DNA of 7,863 nt. It comes from TMED14 sp964475135 (lineage in GTDB: Bacteria > Bacteroidota > Bacteroidia > Flavobacteriales > Schleiferiaceae). A program made the translations under genes and the position numbers. Within the stretch, counting starts at the first letter, position 1. Every line of letters begins with the position of its first letter. Positions 5,729 to 7,863 of the stretch are shown piece by piece. The stretch lies in NCBI GenBank assembly GCA_964475135.1, contig CAYYWL010000048.1:1-7863 (forward strand), given 5' to 3'. The notes beneath the pieces were generated by a model, which saw nothing but the letters and a program-made list of their open reading frames with translations, had not been told where the DNA came from and searched no databases.

Positions 5729-6850
5729 ATGCGTACCCTACTTACCACCCTTATTACAGCCGCCACCTTGAGCGGAGCCTTCGGCCAAGGCATTGAATTC
5801 GAGCACGATTGGGCGACTGCACTTCAGCGCGCCAAGGCCGAGCACAAACCCGTACTCATCGATTTTTACACCGACTGGTGCGGATGGTGCAAGGTGCAAG
5901 ACACCACGACGTGGCATGACGCCGACGTGGCGCGCTACGTCAACAACTACATGGTGGCCGTCAAGCTTGACGCCGAACGCGAGGGGGGCGAGGTCGCGGT
6001 ACGCTTCCGCCCTACTGGTTACCCTACGGTGGTGATGTACGACCCGAATTCCGCACCCCAGCGCGCCGCCTACTACGTGGGCTACAACGCCGACGCCGCG
6101 AAGTACCTCGCTCAGGTCAAGGCCGACGCAGAAGGTGTGGGCAGCGCTATCGGATTTCAGCCCGACCAACCCAACCCTGAGTTTCCGGATTTTGTGCGCA
6201 GCCGCTACAGCAAGCAGCGCATGAAGGCTCCGGCACCTGACGCCGTAGAAGCGTGGCTCGCAGAGCACCCCGATGCCCCCGCCGAAGTGCAGTGGGCAGT
6301 GCTTTCACTGAGCAATATCTCTCAAGAACGCGCCGACGAAGTCGTGGCCCAGCGCGCCGAGTGGCAAGCCCTCGCCGGCGAATCGGCCTTCACCAGCTTT
6401 GTCGACAACCAGATCTTTCGCCGCGCGATGGTGGCAGAGACGTCTGAAGAACTGGGTTCCGCGCTCGAATTCGCCCAAATGCACGGCGGACCCAACACCG
6501 ACCTCAATTTTATCAAAGCCCAGTGGGCGAGCCGCAAAAAGAACTGGGCCTACCTATTGGACTTGTTTGAAACGCCTTGGGGCGCCGAACTCGAGGTTGC
6601 TACGCTCAATTCCATGCTTTGGCCAATTGCAGAAGATGAGGCTGCCGACGTTGCCCTCGCCAAGCGCGCCGCCCAGATCATGGGTGGCAAAATGACGGCT
6701 GAAACGGATCCCACGTTCCGCGATACGTACGCATGGTTGCTGTTCCGCGCCGGAGACAAAAAATCTGCTAAAGCCCAGGCCAAGCAGGCGATTGCTGAGT
6801 CCGGAGGCACGTTGGATTCGAGCGAAGAGCTGCTCGCAAAAATGAAGTAG
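5729..6850 (+). CDS. Exported thioredoxin-fold protein with a helical, TPR-like C-terminal region
   Basis: Predicted periplasmic thiol-disulfide protein of 373 aa. Residues 1-19 are a signal peptide (MRTLL, a hydrophobic core, then SGAFG before Gln20). The thioredoxin domain spans about 22-130 and resembles the DsbD C-terminal/Thioredoxin_7 type. The active site is Cys51-Gly-Trp-Cys54 in FYTDWCGWCK, and the cis-proline is Pro99 in TGYPTVV. Residues 140-373 match no family I can name. They are acidic and helical and contain two TPR-like hairpins, about 292-318 (LNSMLWPIAEDEAADVALAK) and about 331-358 (DTYAWLLFRAGDKKSAKAQ). This suggests a redox domain joined to a partner-binding module. Its target is unknown. 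It stands alone: 36 bp after DUF1801, and 2 bp from the convergent membrane gene. Confidence 0.87.
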   Translation: MRTLLTTLITAATLSGAFGQGIEFEHDWATALQRAKAEHKPVLIDFYTDWCGWCKVQDTTTWHDADVARYVNNYMVAVKLDAEREGGEVAVRFRPTGYPTVVMYDPNSAPQRAAYYVGYNADAAKYLAQVKADAEGVGSAIGFQPDQPNPEFPDFVRSRYSKQRMKAPAPDAVEAWLAEHPDAPAEVQWAVLSLSNISQERADEVVAQRAEWQALAGESAFTSFVDNQIFRRAMVAETSEELGSALEFAQMHGGPNTDLNFIKAQWASRKKNWAYLLDLFETPWGAELEVATLNSMLWPIAEDEAADVALAKRAAQIMGGKMTAETDPTFRDTYAWLLFRAGDKKSAKAQAKQAIAESGGTLDSSEELLAKMK

Positions 6851-6852
6851 GC

Positions 6853-7131
6853 TCAGCTGCCGGCGAAAGGCGTCCCGAAGAGGCCCACGGCGAGTTCGGC
6901 CCACACGAGTACCAGCACCAGCACGATAGCCCCCGCAGCTACCACCCGGTTTCGTGGCGAAGTAATTCGGTCGAGGGCGAAATTCAAGGCAAATGCGGTT
7001 CCGAAGAGCAGGATTCCGCCAATGATGAAGTCTGAAGCTGACCAGTTCACGTCGCCGCCAAGTAGCATAGCTAAGGCCGGAAGCACCAGCAGCCCTCCAG
7101 CCGCTGCAAAAATGAGGGTACGTCGATTCAC
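6853..7131 (-). CDS. Small three-helix membrane protein of unknown function, ending FGTPFAGS
   Basis: Hydrophobic protein of 92 aa. Three membrane segments are visible at about residues 6-24, 35-52 and 63-86. The first loop has the polar stretch GGDVNWSASDF, and a basic loop (about 54-62, DRITSPRNR) lies between helices 2 and 3. It ends WAELAVGLFGTPFAGS, a C-terminus I recall from many small uncharacterised Bacteroidota membrane proteins. By the positive-inside rule the basic loop is probably cytoplasmic. The start is GTG at 7131: the frame stays open upstream to a stop at 7198-7200 but offers no ATG, GTG or TTG there, and the next ATG would remove the first helix. The TGA stop lies 2 bp from the stop of the convergent thioredoxin-like gene. 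No function can be assigned. Confidence 0.75.
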   Translation of the reverse strand: MNRRTLIFAAAGGLLVLPALAMLLGGDVNWSASDFIIGGILLFGTAFALNFALDRITSPRNRVVAAGAIVLVLVLVWAELAVGLFGTPFAGS

Positions 7132-7294
7132 GGTTCGATAGGGTTTTGGCGAAGTAACGCGCCGTACTAGGTTTTGGTATACCCCAATCGGCCACTGCTA
7201 ACGGGCATTCGGTGCGCGGAACCTTTGGTTGAGCATTCGCCGCCCGGCCGCACAAACAAAAGGGGTCCGCAAGGCGTTAATTCAGTGTAACCCT
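7132..7294. promoter_or_regulatory. Divergent intergenic region between the small membrane gene and the SOUL gene
   Basis: A 163-bp gap with no supported gene; it should hold promoters for both flanking genes. It contains GGTTTTGG twice (7142-7149 and 7170-7177, 28 bp apart), the palindrome GGTATACC (7176-7183) overlapping the second copy, and AACCTTTGGTT (7220-7230). AACCTTTG (7220-7227) differs by one base from the TAnnTTTG box. None of these is a convincing promoter alone. Confidence 0.4.
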
Positions 7295-7863
7295 ATGAAA
7301 AACAAAAAGATGTGGACTCTTGCCGCCATCGGTGCCGCAACCCTGATCGGGGTGGCCGCCTACAGCCTTTCGTTGCCCGGAATCGAAACCCCAGAATACC
7401 GCGTACTACGCAGAATTGGTGACGTTGAAATTCGCTACTACCCGTCGATGGTGGTGGCCCGCACGCCCGTGGGCTCTGCATCGTTTGACCAGTCGGGTTC
7501 CAATGGTTTTCGCGAAATCGCGGGCTACATTTTTGGCGGAAACGCCCGCAACCAAAAAATCGCAATGACCGCCCCAGTGGTCATGAATTTAAGCGATTCG
7601 GCCACCATGTACTTTGTGATGCCCAAGCAGTACGCGGCAGCTGACCTCCCCCAACCAAATTCGGGCCGAGTAGTCGTGGCCGAAGAAGCTCCCAAAGTAC
7701 TCGCCGTTCTGCGCTACGGAGGCTTCACCAACGACCGCGAAATCAACGCGAAGTGCAGCGAATTAGGTGAAACCTTAGCCCGCGAAGGCTTGCAGCCCGC
7801 CGGAGCGTTCATGTACATGGGCTACAACGCCCCATGGGATGTGATCAACCGCCGCAACGAGGT
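7295..7863 (+). CDS. SOUL-family haem-binding protein, 3' end cut by the window
   Basis: A reading frame from ATG at 7295 stays open to the window end: 189 full codons plus two bases. Residues 7-25 form a hydrophobic segment after MKNKKM, so the protein is probably membrane-anchored or exported. The SOUL/HBP domain follows: ETPEYRVLRRIGDVEIRYYP (31-50), GFREIAGYIFGGN (71-83), QKIAMTAPVVM (87-97), MYFVMPKQY (105-113), VLAVLRYGGF (135-144) and the end region NAPWDVINRRNE. Family members bind haem or tetrapyrroles in some eukaryotes; bacterial roles are mostly unproved. Comparison with relatives, which run RRNEV plus a few residues, suggests only a short tail is missing. The start is chosen because it gives the basic-then-hydrophobic N-terminus; no Shine-Dalgarno is seen. 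Confidence 0.92.
   Translation, partial: MKNKKMWTLAAIGAATLIGVAAYSLSLPGIETPEYRVLRRIGDVEIRYYPSMVVARTPVGSASFDQSGSNGFREIAGYIFGGNARNQKIAMTAPVVMNLSDSATMYFVMPKQYAAADLPQPNSGRVVVAEEAPKVLAVLRYGGFTNDREINAKCSELGETLAREGLQPAGAFMYMGYNAPWDVINRRNE

Noticed and set aside
6554..7255. A 233-codon minus-strand frame across the thioredoxin-like gene and the small membrane gene
   Set aside because: It is antisense to the thioredoxin-like gene, runs in another frame through the small membrane gene, and shows no recognisable domain. Both genes it covers have clear family or membrane-protein character.
1..7863. Search for a mobile element, CRISPR array, tRNA/rRNA, toxin-antitoxin or defence module
   Set aside because: No transposase, integrase, repeat-spacer pattern, cloverleaf or small toxin-like gene pair was found. 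Gene content is housekeeping-like and gaps are short.

Overview
The window looks like ordinary chromosomal sequence from a member of the Bacteroidota. Support comes from the gene families present: a CDF transporter with a C-terminal cysteine cluster, a GapN-like dehydrogenase ending in STDFYL, and a small membrane protein ending in FGTPFAGS, all variants I associate with this phylum from memory. Most starts also lack a purine-rich Shine-Dalgarno sequence, and there are TAnnTTTG-like promoter boxes. The DNA is GC-rich except for a sharply AT-rich patch at about 2330-2420. I cannot fix the order or genus.

Layout, left to right. A 5'-truncated CDF-family metal transporter (1-662, +) overlaps pepT, tripeptidase T (659-1888, +), by ATGA. 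A DoxX-family membrane protein (1903-2298, -) meets pepT tail to tail. The two stop codons sit in one compact inverted repeat (1876-1904). An AT-rich divergent promoter region (2299-2423) separates doxX from amt, an ammonium channel (2424-3710, +). Next are a GapN-like aldehyde dehydrogenase (3771-5360, +) and a DUF1801 protein (5357-5692, +) that overlaps it by GTGA. An exported thioredoxin-like protein (5729-6850, +) ends 2 bp from a convergent small three-helix membrane protein (6853-7131, -). After a 163-bp divergent intergenic region comes a SOUL haem-binding family protein (7295 to the window end, +), which is cut only a few residues before its expected C-terminus.

The genes do not form one obvious pathway. 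There are two translationally coupled pairs (CDF-pepT and ALDH-DUF1801) and several single genes. No mobile element, CRISPR array, RNA gene, prophage or defence module is visible, and I see no convincing undescribed multi-gene system. The points most worth a second look are the missing canonical catalytic glutamate in the GapN-like enzyme, the cysteine cluster at the end of the CDF transporter, the stop-codon hairpin between pepT and doxX, the direct repeats in the amt/doxX promoter region, promoter-like boxes almost touching start codons, and the small membrane protein of unknown function.
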